DNA from: Deltaproteobacteria bacterium
Lineage (GTDB): Bacteria > Desulfobacterota > GWC2-55-46
DNA length: 64,000 nt
Reading direction: 5' to 3'
Assembly (NCBI GenBank): GCA_016182655.1
Contig: JACPGB010000024.1
Location: 94,549 to 158,548, forward strand
Within the stretch, counting starts at the first letter, position 1; every line of letters begins with the position of its first letter. Positions 41,744 through 50,100 of the stretch are shown here, piece after piece. The notes under the pieces are model-generated. The model ran no database searches. It saw only the letters and a program-made list of their open reading frames with translations, and had not been told where the DNA came from. A program made the position numbers and the translations under genes.

Positions 41744-42673
41744 TTATAGCTTCAGATCGTCTATGAGCGCCTTTACGGCCGAGACCGACGCGTTGAACGC
41801 GGCCCTCTCATTCTCATCGAGCTTTATCTCTATTATCTTTTCCACGCCGTTGCCGCCTATGACGGCCGGAACGCCTATGAACATGCCCTTTACGCCGTAC
41901 TGCCCGTCGCAGTATACGGCGGATGGGATGACCCTCTTCTTATCCTTAATGATAGCCTCGCACATCTCGACGACCGCGGCCGATGGCGCGTAATATGCCG
42001 ACCCGGTCTTGAGGAGAGCGACTATCTCGCCGCCCGCCTTCTTGGTGCGGGCCATGATGGCGTCGACCTTTTCGGCCGGCAACAACTGCGTTACCGGAAT
42101 CCCTGAGACCGTCGCGTAGTTCTTCAAAGGCACCATCTCGTCGGCATGTCCGCCTATGACCATCGCGTGGACATCCTGCATCGAGACCCCGAGCTCCATT
42201 GCGATAAACGAACGCATCCTGCTTCCATCGAGCGCCCCCGAAAGGCCCATTATCCTGTTGCTCGGGAGCCCGCTGACCTTCCACGCGGCATATACCATCA
42301 CATCGAGCGGGTTCGTGACTATCAAAAGGTGCGCGTCCGGCGAGTGCTTTACTATCCCCTCGACGACGGTCTTCAATATGCCGACATTCGTGTTGATGAG
42401 GTCGCTCCGGGACATGCCCGGCTTTCTCGGTATGCCCGCGGTGATGATGACGACGTCCGAGCCCGCTGTGTCGGCGTAGTCGTTCGTGCCCTTTACGAAG
42501 GAGTCGAACTTCTCTATCGGCGCGGCCTCCATGAGGTCGAGGGATTTCCCCTGCGGAACACCCTCGATTATGTCGAGGAGGACCACATCCCCGAGCTCCT
42601 TGATGGCCACCCAGAGGGCCGCACTCGCCCCGACGTGTCCGGCGCCGACTACCGTTATCTTTTTACGGGCCAA
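41744..42673 (-). CDS. mdh: Malate dehydrogenase (LDH-like)
   Basis: 309 aa. NAD-binding start KITVVGAGHVGASAALWVA, then VVIITAGIPRKPGMSRSDLINTN with substrate Arg residues, VTNPLDVMVYAAWKVSG, and VIGGHADEMVPLKNYA with the catalytic His. The Asp-rich VVLLDIIEG after strand 2 points to NAD over NADP. Interconverts malate and oxaloacetate. The start is TTG 42673 with GGGAGG five to six bases away. First gene of the 13-kb run; its promoter seems to lie 400 bp upstream, leaving a long structured leader. Confidence 0.95.
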   Translation of the reverse strand: MARKKITVVGAGHVGASAALWVAIKELGDVVLLDIIEGVPQGKSLDLMEAAPIEKFDSFVKGTNDYADTAGSDVVIITAGIPRKPGMSRSDLINTNVGILKTVVEGIVKHSPDAHLLIVTNPLDVMVYAAWKVSGLPSNRIMGLSGALDGSRMRSFIAMELGVSMQDVHAMVIGGHADEMVPLKNYATVSGIPVTQLLPAEKVDAIMARTKKAGGEIVALLKTGSAYYAPSAAVVEMCEAIIKDKKRVIPSAVYCDGQYGVKGMFIGVPAVIGGNGVEKIIEIKLDENERAAFNASVSAVKALIDDLKL

Positions 42674-42706
42674 TTTGACCTCCCTGGAACCGGATATCTT
42701 TCTGAA

Positions 42707-42847
42707 GGCTACATCTAAAAATTGTTATTTTTCCTGATCCCTGCGTCAGGCCGGAAATAAAAATGCTCACATATTACATATATGCTGCGCTTTTTATTTC
42801 CGCCCTTCCTTGACCTCAGAAAAAATTCCTAATTTTTAGAAGTAGCC
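42707..42847. repeat. Nested AT-rich inverted repeat upstream of mdh
   Basis: Outer arms 42707-42723 (GGCTACATCTAAAAATT) and 42831-42847 pair at 16 of 17 positions. Inner arms CGGAAATAAAAA (42752-42763) and TTTTTATTTCCG (42791-42802) pair perfectly. A CCTGA...TCAGG hairpin sits between the left arms. The 27-nt apical loop is AT-rich. Confidence 0.75.
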
Positions 42848-43065
42848 TAAATCTTTTTATTGCGAGGGCCGAAACTTCCGGCCTGAAAGAGACAAGACCC
42901 AGAGGCGGTTAATTCGCGCCTCGGGGTTGAGAGTACATGCTATACTTGCAACAGGCTTGAGTTGACCTGAGACAGGACGGGCTACCCATGCATATGTTGC
43001 TCCGTGCCCTCCCCATGCGCCCGAAAAGGCCGCAAGACTCCGCACGAGCAGTGTAGTGCCTGTTA

Positions 43066-43082
43066 TTGTATACAGTATACAA
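43066..43082. promoter_or_regulatory. Operator-like palindrome in the mdh promoter
   Basis: TTGTATAC-A-GTATACAA, perfect 8-bp arms with one central base. It contains the predicted -10 box of the minus-strand promoter, so a bound repressor would block it. The form resembles GntR-type operators; that is inference. Confidence 0.6.
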
Positions 43083-43100
43083 AAAAGACCGGGCTGTCAA
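43074..43100 (-). promoter_or_regulatory. Predicted promoter of the mdh-fum-hdr-flx operon
   Basis: Minus strand TTGACA (43100-43095), 15-bp spacer, TATACT (43079-43074). The spacer is short, but both boxes are close to consensus. The next gene on this strand is mdh, about 390 bp away. Confidence 0.5.
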
Positions 43101-43233
43101 GCTAATTCTAAGTACCTCGCCTTACAGGTCTTTTGCCGTTTTTCAGGGCAAAAACAGCCCTTAATCCCTTATTTTAAATGGGAATTCCCGGTTTAAGGAG
43201 GGGGCCTGCAAAGGGGACTTGGGCTAAAAAGGC

Positions 43234-43261
43234 TTGCAATAAGCCTGCCTGTATGTTAAGT
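43234..43261 (+). promoter_or_regulatory. Possible promoter of the tRNA-Pro/tRNA-Arg pair
   Basis: TTGCAA (43234-43239), 16-bp spacer, TTAAGT (43256-43261), ending 15 bp before tRNA-Pro. Weak -10 match. Confidence 0.35.
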
Positions 43262-43275
43262 AAATCTATTCAATA

Positions 43276-43352
<77 letters not shown>

Positions 43353-43365
43353 GTTTTACTTTAAT

Positions 43366-43442
43366 GCGCCTGTAGCTCAGTCGGATAGAGCAACTGCCTT
43401 CTAAGCAGTGGGCCACTGGTTCGAATCCAGTCAGGCGCGCCA
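43366..43442 (+). tRNA. tRNA-Arg (anticodon TCT)
   Basis: 77 nt. Acceptor GCGCCTG pairs with CAGGCGC. Anticodon stem ACTGC/GCAGT with loop CTTCTAA giving TCT (reads AGA and, by wobble, AGG). T arm CTGGTTCGAATCCAG. CCA is encoded and a T-run follows. A related 3-prime fragment lies at 44033-44061. Confidence 0.97.
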
Positions 43443-43542
43443 GTTTTTTTCCCGTAATACCGCCAACCTGTGTAGCTTTTGCTACAGATTTGTGCCTCTC
43501 CGCGCTGATATACTTACGCAAAAAGACTCAAGAGAGGTTCGG

Positions 43543-44016
43543 ATGAAAAAGGTTTCGTCGGTGCTCGCCCTGGCAGTAATGACGCTGTTCTTCGCTTCTT
43601 CGACGGCGAAATCGGAGATCAACATAAACATCGGCATAAAAGTGCCGCCTGTTATCGCTGTGAAGGCGCCTCCCGCCGTGGTCGTCATACCGGGGACTTA
43701 CATATACTTTGCCCCTGATGTCGATGACGACGCGTTCTTCTATCGCGGCTATTGGTGGAGGACACACAAGGGCAGATGGTACAGGGCGGCAGAGTTAGGC
43801 GACCCGTGGATAGCCATAGGCATCGGAAAGGTCCCCCGGGTGCTCTTAAAGCTCCCTCCTGACTACAGGAAAGTCCCGCCCGGCCATGAAAAGATACCTT
43901 ACGGCCAGCTCAAAAAGCACTGGCAGGTGTGGGAAAAGGAGCGCAAGTGGGAGCGGGCGAATGACATAAAGGAAGAGGAGCGGGGAAAGGGGAAGGGCAA
44001 AGGCAAGGGGCGTTAG
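43543..44016 (+). CDS. Exported basic protein of unknown function
   Basis: 157 aa. Signal peptide MKKVSSVLALAVMTLFFASSTAKS. The mature part has a Val/Pro-rich segment (IGIKVPPVIAVKAPPAVVVIPG), then YIYFAPDVDDDAFFYRGYWWRTHKGRWYRA. LPPDYRKVPPGHEKIPYGQLKKHWQVWEKERKWE follows, with a Lys/Gly tail KGKGKGKGR. I know this as a recurring type of short exported protein in deltaproteobacterial genomes, without an assigned role. ATG 43543 with AGAGAGG upstream is preferred; the frame stays open through tRNA-Arg, which cannot be coding. It is enclosed by tRNA-Arg and a tRNA 3-prime remnant. Confidence 0.75.
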   Translation: MKKVSSVLALAVMTLFFASSTAKSEININIGIKVPPVIAVKAPPAVVVIPGTYIYFAPDVDDDAFFYRGYWWRTHKGRWYRAAELGDPWIAIGIGKVPRVLLKLPPDYRKVPPGHEKIPYGQLKKHWQVWEKERKWERANDIKEEERGKGKGKGKGR

Positions 44017-44032
44017 GGAAGAACGGCGGGCT

Positions 44033-44061
44033 GTGGGTTCGAATCCCTCCAGACGCGCCAG
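44033..44061 (+). other. tRNA 3-prime remnant (T arm and acceptor strand)
   Basis: GTGGGTTCGAATCCCTCC followed by AGACGCGCCAG matches the T arm, acceptor 3-prime strand and CCA of tRNA-Arg at 43415-43443 with a few changes (CAGACGC for CAGGCGC). No matching 5-prime acceptor or anticodon arm exists upstream, where the previous gene ends. It is a remnant or an attachment-site-like duplication. Confidence 0.75.
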
Positions 44062-44119
44062 ATTTCGGTTTTAAAAAAAACCTTCCTCATTATTAATTTC
44101 TTTTCTCGTTAATCCTAAA

Positions 44120-44148
44120 TTGTCACATCTCACGATATAATTTATATT
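44120..44148 (+). promoter_or_regulatory. Predicted promoter of the AT-rich lipoprotein gene
   Basis: TTGTCA (44120-44125), 17-bp spacer, TATATT (44143-44148). Confidence 0.5.
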
Positions 44149-44228
44149 TTTAGTGAAACTAAGTTGATTTTATTTCTTTATTATGTTATTTGGTATTGCG
44201 AACAGACATTCGGGAGGTGCGCATCCTT

Positions 44229-44672
44229 ATGAAACATGCGTTTAGGTTTATTTCGACAATAACATTATTTTTCTTCACTATTTTCATTGCTGGTTGTGCT
44301 GGAAGAACTCCAAATCCAGCGCAGGAGTATCAGTATGGTGACGAATCAAAATCATGCGATTATATAAAAGCAGAGCTCATATCAATGAAATCAGATATAA
44401 ACAATAAAATGATCGCTCAAAAAAATACTGGGACAGCAAATGCCATTCTATTCGTCACTGGCTTTTTATTTCTTTGGCCGCTATGGCTCGCCATGGATAT
44501 ATCGCAAGCTAATGAGATAGAAGCAACGGCGCTTAGCAAGAGACACAATACGTTGCTACGAATATCTAATGATAAAAAATGCGACATTCCAGTTGAGGAA
44601 ATCAAGATCGAAAAACCTAAGCCGGTTGAAAATAAAGAAACAAAGGAATCTTGGCAGTCCGACAGCATATAG
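44229..44672 (+). CDS. Small AT-rich lipoprotein of unknown function
   Basis: 147 aa. Lipoprotein signal (FRFISTITLFFFTIFIAGC, lipobox IAGC). It is followed by a helical region with SCDYIKAELISMKSDINNKM, one hydrophobic span AILFVTGFLFLWPLWLAMDIS (about 75-95) and a charged tail rich in Lys, Glu and Pro. The coding strand is much richer in A and T than its neighbours and uses codons such as AAA, ATA and TTA freely, a sign of foreign origin. ATG 44229 has GGGAGG at a rather long distance. No domain recognised; the topology suggests an envelope protein. Confidence 0.72.
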   Translation: MKHAFRFISTITLFFFTIFIAGCAGRTPNPAQEYQYGDESKSCDYIKAELISMKSDINNKMIAQKNTGTANAILFVTGFLFLWPLWLAMDISQANEIEATALSKRHNTLLRISNDKKCDIPVEEIKIEKPKPVENKETKESWQSDSI

Positions 44673-44687
44673 ACCAAAATTGAATAA

Positions 44688-44721
44688 ACAAAAACTAACG
44701 CCAGGCTTTCGGCCTGGCGTT
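44688..44721 (-). terminator. Terminator after the cytochrome c gene
   Basis: Stem AACGCCAGGC / GCCTGGCGTT (44697-44706 with 44712-44721), followed on the minus strand by TAGTTTTTGTTT. It may also stop the convergent lipoprotein transcript. Confidence 0.8.
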
Positions 44722-44745
44722 CCCATTTCCACTCAAAGTAAATCC

Positions 44746-45078
44746 CTACTTCGCCGCGAGCGTCCTCAAGTGATCCGTCACGGCCTTTACCTCGTCCTCG
44801 GCAAGCGTCTGTTTGGGCATGCCGAGCGCGAACTGTTTGTACTTCTTCGCCGCGCCCTCCCTGCCCTTGGTTATGACTTCCGATATCTCGGCGTCCTTGG
44901 CGGTCTTCATGTATTCGCTACCCTTGAACGCCGGGGCCATGGCGGTCCCCTGCCCGTCCGCGCCGTGGCACGCCGCGCACTTGGACTTATAAATTGCCGC
45001 GCCGTCGGCCGCGAAGGCCGCGCCTGAGAGAAAAAGAGCCGCACCCAGCGCCAGGCTTCCAACAATAATCTTTTTCAT
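44746..45078 (-). CDS. Small periplasmic c-type cytochrome
   Basis: 110 aa. Signal peptide ending GAAFAADG, then one haem site CAACH (about 34-38) in YKSKCAACHGADGQG. A distal Met is probably in FALGMPKQTL (about 90), and a closing helix is EDEVKAVTDHLRTLA. This is a class I cytochrome c (c5/c551 type) for periplasmic electron transfer. ATG 45078 follows GGGGGTGG; GTG 45084 is also in frame. Monocistronic with its own terminator. Confidence 0.93.
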   Translation of the reverse strand: MKKIIVGSLALGAALFLSGAAFAADGAAIYKSKCAACHGADGQGTAMAPAFKGSEYMKTAKDAEISEVITKGREGAAKKYKQFALGMPKQTLAEDEVKAVTDHLRTLAAK

Positions 45079-45187
45079 ATCCACCCCCGCTTTATTTTGT
45101 TGGATACGGAAACCGGTTTATCTATTAATTTTACCAGATTCCGGTGGATATGCCGCGGGGCTTTGCTTTTTCGGGCGCAATAGGGGC

Positions 45188-45219
45188 AAAAAAACCGGGG
45201 CCGCCCAAAGGGCGGCCCC
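45188..45219 (-). terminator. Terminator after the large lipoprotein gene
   Basis: Stem GGGGCCGCCC / GGGCGGCCCC (45197-45206 with 45210-45219), AAA loop on the plus strand, followed on the minus strand by a T-run (45194-45188). Confidence 0.88.
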
Positions 45220-45243
45220 GCCTGAGGCTGGAAAACAGGCCCG

Positions 45244-46824
45244 TCAGGGATGCGCAGGGCCGGTATACGCTCCGGTATATGCGGGCGCTGTCGGCGCGCT
45301 TATGCCCCTGTCCGCGATCGTCTCGCACATCGTCCTGCCGGTCGCGGCCGGATACAGGTCGAAAAGGAGCCCGGTCGTCACCGGGTCGGTCACGACGTTC
45401 GTCGCCGCGGTCTCGTTAGTCAGGTCCCCGTCAAGGTCCCTGTCGTAACTGAACGAACCGGAGCCGTCGTATGTGCAGGCGTTAGTCGGCGCGTAGGTGA
45501 TGTCGCTCGCCCCCGCGTTCGTCGGCTCCACAAGGCCCGTCGTCGTATTGAGCGTCACGTGCTGTCTCTGCGCGTAGTTCGACATCGTATGCGTAAAGCC
45601 GGGACCCGCCCAACTGCAGTAGAAGCCGTCTATGCACTCGTCCGACACCGTCACGGGCTCGCCGAAGCCGAACCACGCCTCTCCGGTCAAGGGCGAGGTA
45701 TTGTTCACGCCTATGTTGAATACGCGGCTGTTCGAGTCGTTCGGGCCTGCCTGCCACCTGTACGAATACTGCCCGGCGAGCGTGGATGAGTCGAAGTTGG
45801 CGGTGAATATGCTGAAGTTGTTGCCCCAGCCGGTTGCGTAAGTCGGGTATTTATAGGACGGGTCGACGAGTCCGTCGCTCCCAACGCCCGCGGAGCCGTG
45901 GCCGCAGAAGTACCCTAACCTCGACTGGAGGTCGACGTCGGTCCCGGAGGTATCGTAAACGAGCGAGCCGTTAAGCGTAACGTCAGAGCTCGAGCAGTTG
46001 CCGCCCGTAAAGGAATCGTCGGCGACATAAGTGAACCTGCCCCTGCCTCCCGTGGAAGTGTCCTCGTGGCTGAGCTGGACCGAGATATCATGCGGGGTCG
46101 AGGTCGAGGGGTCCGTGTAGACGAAGTCGAGGTCGTACACCCAGACGGTCCCCGTCGAGTCGAGCGTGATGGTAGCGGTGTTGAATACGACGTTAACCGC
46201 CGATATCGGCGTCGCGAGCGTCGTAAGATCGACGCTTGTGCCCGCCGCCGGGGGCCAGGATCCGTTGACGTTGGCCGTGCATACCATCGAGGCCACACTC
46301 GTCATCGCGGCCATGGTCTGGAAGCTCACGCCCTCCATCTGGGAGTTCAATTCAGCCGCGGCGCAGGCCTCTCCGGTAGATTCGGTCTCGTTCCATATCC
46401 CCGTGTCGCCCGAGGGGAGCTGGCCGCTGTTCGGTATGGACCCGTCCGGGTGGTCCGAGTAATTCATGGTCGGGCCGTAGCACTCCGCCCTCGAGGGCTT
46501 GGCGAGGAACGACTGCGGGTCGAATGTGCAGGAAGCCATCGTTGTGCCGGAGAGTATCGCGCTTATCTCGGAGGTGATCGAGGAATACCCTGACGTGAAC
46601 GCCTTTGCGGAGGATTTTACGCCCGCCCCTGACGAGACAAGCTCGAAAGGCGACGAGACCGCAAGTGTTGTGGGGAACGCGTCCGTGACCTCGGCTGTCG
46701 GGGCCGTGGTCTCTTCTGCGCCGCTGGTGCCGGTGCCGCCGTCCCCGCCCCCGCTACAGCCGTTAATGGCAAGAGCGCAAGTGATCGAAAGGAAAAACAA
46801 CAACGCCTTTTCCATACGCCTCAT
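45244..46824 (-). CDS. Large secreted lipoprotein of unknown function
   Basis: 526 aa. MRRMEKALLFFLSITCALAINGC is a lipoprotein signal (lipobox INGC). A Gly/Ser/Thr-rich linker SGGGDGGTGTSGAEETTAPT follows, then a long beta-rich region high in Ser, Thr, Gly, Asn and aromatic residues, with at least ten Cys that could form disulfides (CTFDPQ, AECYGP, CTANV, CSSSD, CGHG, ECIDGFYCSW, CTYDG, MCETIAD). No catalytic motif or repeat recognised. GGAGG precedes ATG 46824. Likely displayed on the outer membrane. Neighbouring cytochrome c is separate, with its own terminator. Confidence 0.78.
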   Translation of the reverse strand: MRRMEKALLFFLSITCALAINGCSGGGDGGTGTSGAEETTAPTAEVTDAFPTTLAVSSPFELVSSGAGVKSSAKAFTSGYSSITSEISAILSGTTMASCTFDPQSFLAKPSRAECYGPTMNYSDHPDGSIPNSGQLPSGDTGIWNETESTGEACAAAELNSQMEGVSFQTMAAMTSVASMVCTANVNGSWPPAAGTSVDLTTLATPISAVNVVFNTATITLDSTGTVWVYDLDFVYTDPSTSTPHDISVQLSHEDTSTGGRGRFTYVADDSFTGGNCSSSDVTLNGSLVYDTSGTDVDLQSRLGYFCGHGSAGVGSDGLVDPSYKYPTYATGWGNNFSIFTANFDSSTLAGQYSYRWQAGPNDSNSRVFNIGVNNTSPLTGEAWFGFGEPVTVSDECIDGFYCSWAGPGFTHTMSNYAQRQHVTLNTTTGLVEPTNAGASDITYAPTNACTYDGSGSFSYDRDLDGDLTNETAATNVVTDPVTTGLLFDLYPAATGRTMCETIADRGISAPTAPAYTGAYTGPAHP

Positions 46825-47113
46825 AACAAACCTCCTTCGGTTTTCGTCCCGTTGTCTTGTTGCGGGACCGGGCCGCGCCGTCACGGCCCGCTCATCAAAG
46901 GTGAACGGATATTTTCATGCAACTTACCAGAAATGAAGGAAAAAGGCAAGAGGCAGGTATTGAAAACGAGTTTCAAAATTGGCAAGGACGCAGTCAAAAA
47001 CGCCATCCTCCGTCCCTCCCCCCTAAAGCCCGATGGACGCGCCCTTGATGTTATTCTTCGACGGAAAACGGAAAATATTTAGCGTTTAATCGGGCAGGGC
47101 CGATCGCAGGGAG

Positions 47114-50100
47114 TCAAAGCTCGATGAACGCCCCGAGCGCGGGGTAGTAGATCCCTTTTTTGACGGCGCCTCCGTAAGCCTTGAGGAGCTCCGCGTACCT
47201 CTCGACCTGCGGCGCGTACCTCTTTTTTTCGTTCTGAAGGAACTCGTCCAGCGAGCCGCCCTCGTGGACGCCGGTCTTGTAATCGATGACCCAGCGCACA
47301 CCGCTATCGACGAACGACCTGTCTATGACGGCGTGGATGACTTCGCCATCGACTATACCCGAGACGGGCCACTCGACCCTGCCCTCCTCGCGCCTTCCGA
47401 GTATCCATTGCCCCCGCTCATCCATTATTGCCTTCGAGAGTATGCCGGTTGCGCGCGCCGCGAGACGGCGCGCCTCGCTCGCCGGGACGCCGAGGGTCCG
47501 GAGCATCAGGACCATCCTCGTCGACTCCCCCCTCAAGCGCCTCTCATCCCACCCCTCCAGTGACGCGCGGGCAATTTCGCACAAATACCGGTGGACGACG
47601 GTGCCGAGGTGTTTTACGGACTCGCCCGCCCAGTAGAACTCGGGCTCAGGCGGCGCGGTTACTTTAAGCGTCGGAAGGGCAGAGGCGAGCGGAGGCGCGC
47701 TCTCGGGTCTTACCCACGAAAGGGGGAGCCTCTTCAAGGACCGCCTGACGGGTGCATCGGCCTCTTTCGTCTCCGCGCCTACTATCGTATCGAGCCCGAT
47801 GGCGTGGTCGATGACGGACAGGAGCGACCTCTTGTCCGGCAGAAGAGTCCCATCTTTCCGGTCAACGTTCAGGTGTCCGGAGAGATAGAGCCTCTTCCTC
47901 GCGCGCGTGGCCGCCACATAGAAGACCCTCTTCTCCTCATGCGCAGACTTCTCGCGGTTTATTTTCTTCAGGAAATCGTATATGGGGCTCTCTGTCCCGT
48001 TCTTTCTCTCGATTGGCGCAAGGAGGAGGTCGTCCCCCCTCTCCATCCAGAGTAGCAGTCTCTTCTCGTCTCCCTTTGCGTACCTCCCGAGACCCGGCAG
48101 GATAACGTGGTCGAACTCAAGCCCCTTGGCCTTGTGTATGGTCATGAGGTCTACATTGGCGTCATGGGGGCCGGACCCGGCGTAGAGCCTTGAGAGCCTG
48201 TCATCGAGCTTTTTCAAGGGGTCGAGCGCTCCGGCGACGGTCATATCATCGAGAAGAGTCAAAAACTCTTCGGCGTCCTCCATCCCGGACTCGTCCTCCA
48301 CGCACGCCGGGCCGCCGAGGTCTATCCAGAGCCCTTCCAACACCTCCCTTGGCGCGGCCCTCCCCCAGAGGGGAAGGGCCGTCGAGAGTTTCTCCTTTAC
48401 CCGCAAGACCCTCTCGCGCCCCTCTATTGAAAGCCTCTCCAACCTTTCACCGTCGTTGATGAGCGACAAGACCGGGCTCGCGCCGTCGTTCATGCAGAGC
48501 GCGTGCATGTCAAGGAGAGACACGGCGCACCACGGGGCGCGGAGTATCGAGAGCCACGCGACCCGGTCGTACGGGTGGTTGAGAGCGCGGAGCAACATCG
48601 AGAGGTCGCGCACCACCACGCGCTCCGAGAGCGGGTCAAAGGCCTCGGCCCTGAATGGAATGCCCTCTGCCTTGAGAAGGACGATAATATCGTCAAGGTG
48701 CTTCCGGGACCTGCATAGGATTGCGATCGACTCAGTTCTGTCTATCGATTTTATTATTGAGACGACCCGCCCGGCCTCCTGCGCGTCGTTCCTGCCCTCG
48801 TAAAGGGCCGCCTCGACCGAGCCATCGCCCCTCTTGATCGCGACCGACGGCGCATACGAGACCGCGCCGGTGAAGACGTCCTCGGTTGACGGAAAGGCCG
48901 GGCCGAACGCGCCGTTCACCCACTCCACGACGCTGTCAAACGACCTGAAGTTGGCCTTGAGCTGTAAGGGATGTAGCCTTACATCCCCCACTCCCCGTTC
49001 CTTCGCCTCGATAAAGAGCCCTACCTGCGCCTCCCTGAAGAGGTATATCGACTGCATCGGGTCTCCGACGACAAAGAGCGTCCTGCCGTCGTTATCCGTC
49101 CAGCCGCGCGTGAGCGCTTTTAGAAGCCCCAATTGGGTCGCCGATGTATCCTGATACTCATCGACCAGTATGTGCCTGAGCCTCATGTCAAGCATGAGCA
49201 TGAGGTCCGAGGGCGCGTCTTCCGCGCCGAGAGCCTCTATCGCCGCCATCGAGATCGCCTGAAAGTCAACGGCCCCTTCTTCCGCGAAGACCTCAGTCAG
49301 ATTGGATTCGGCAATCGGCAGGAGTAGCATGAGCGCGTCGAGTATCTCCCACTCGTCGTTGTCGTAGGCGGGGTCGGGAAGCGACCTTATCATCACGAGC
49401 GCATCGATAAACGGGGAGTCCCCGGCGCGTGCCTCAAGGAATCCCACCAGGCCGTCTTTCAGGCCAAGCCATTCCTTTTTCTTCTCGAACGGGAAGCCCG
49501 TGGTCTTATTGTACTGGCTTCTAAACTTGGCGTTTTTTTCCTTTGTCAACAAGAACTCGGAGAATCCTCGCCAGACCGGGAGCGATTCAATAGAGGCCTC
49601 CGGGAGCGTCTTTATACCTGCGAGCGCCCTTATATTCACATTCTTGCCGTCTTCCGGCATGTGTACGGAAGCGTAGCGCGCGGCGGCGAATACGGCGTTA
49701 AAGTCCCTTCCATCGAGGGCCGCCCTTATTTCCGTCAAGACATGGACCACGAGCCTTTCAAGAGACCCTTCGAGCACGGCCTTCAACTCCTCTTCCCCTG
49801 CCCCGCGCCTTACGTGGCGGAGCCACTGGTCGCGTCTGCCGAGCATTATGACGAGCCTTTTGGTCAGCGCGGCTACGGAGTTATCCAAATGGCTGAGCGC
49901 CTTCCTGACAGCCTCTCCGGCAAGACCTTCGTCTTCCGCCATGAGCACCGTCCTCTTCGCCGCCTCCTCGTAGAGCTCTGCCGGGTTCTCGGCGACATTC
50001 AAGAGCCCGCCCATGCGGGATAACATGGGGGTCAGCCTCACAAGGGACGAACAGAGCGAGTCTATGGTCTGGACCTTGAGCCTTCCGGGGTTATTGACGA

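Larger units (their letters stand above)
42674..43275. other. Intergenic region with structured leader of the mdh operon
   Basis: No credible protein gene in 602 bp. From mdh upward it holds the nested inverted repeat 42707-42847, small hairpins GGCCG/CGGCC (42867-42883) and GAGGCG/CGCCTC (42902-42922), and the palindrome-embedded promoter at 43066-43100. An AT-rich spacer leads to tRNA-Pro. The 42850-43066 part could be a small RNA or leader RNA, but I recognise no known RNA family. Confidence 0.5.

Noticed and set aside
19783-42673. Complete reductive TCA cycle
   Set aside because: No ATP-citrate lyase, citryl-CoA enzymes, aconitase or isocitrate dehydrogenase in the window; only potential for part of the cycle can be claimed.
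42850-43066. 6S RNA, tmRNA, SRP RNA or RNase P RNA
   Set aside because: None of the conserved core motifs I know for these RNAs is present; left as unassigned.
44033-44061. Functional third tRNA
   Set aside because: No 5-prime acceptor, D arm or anticodon arm precedes it; the upstream bases belong to a protein gene.
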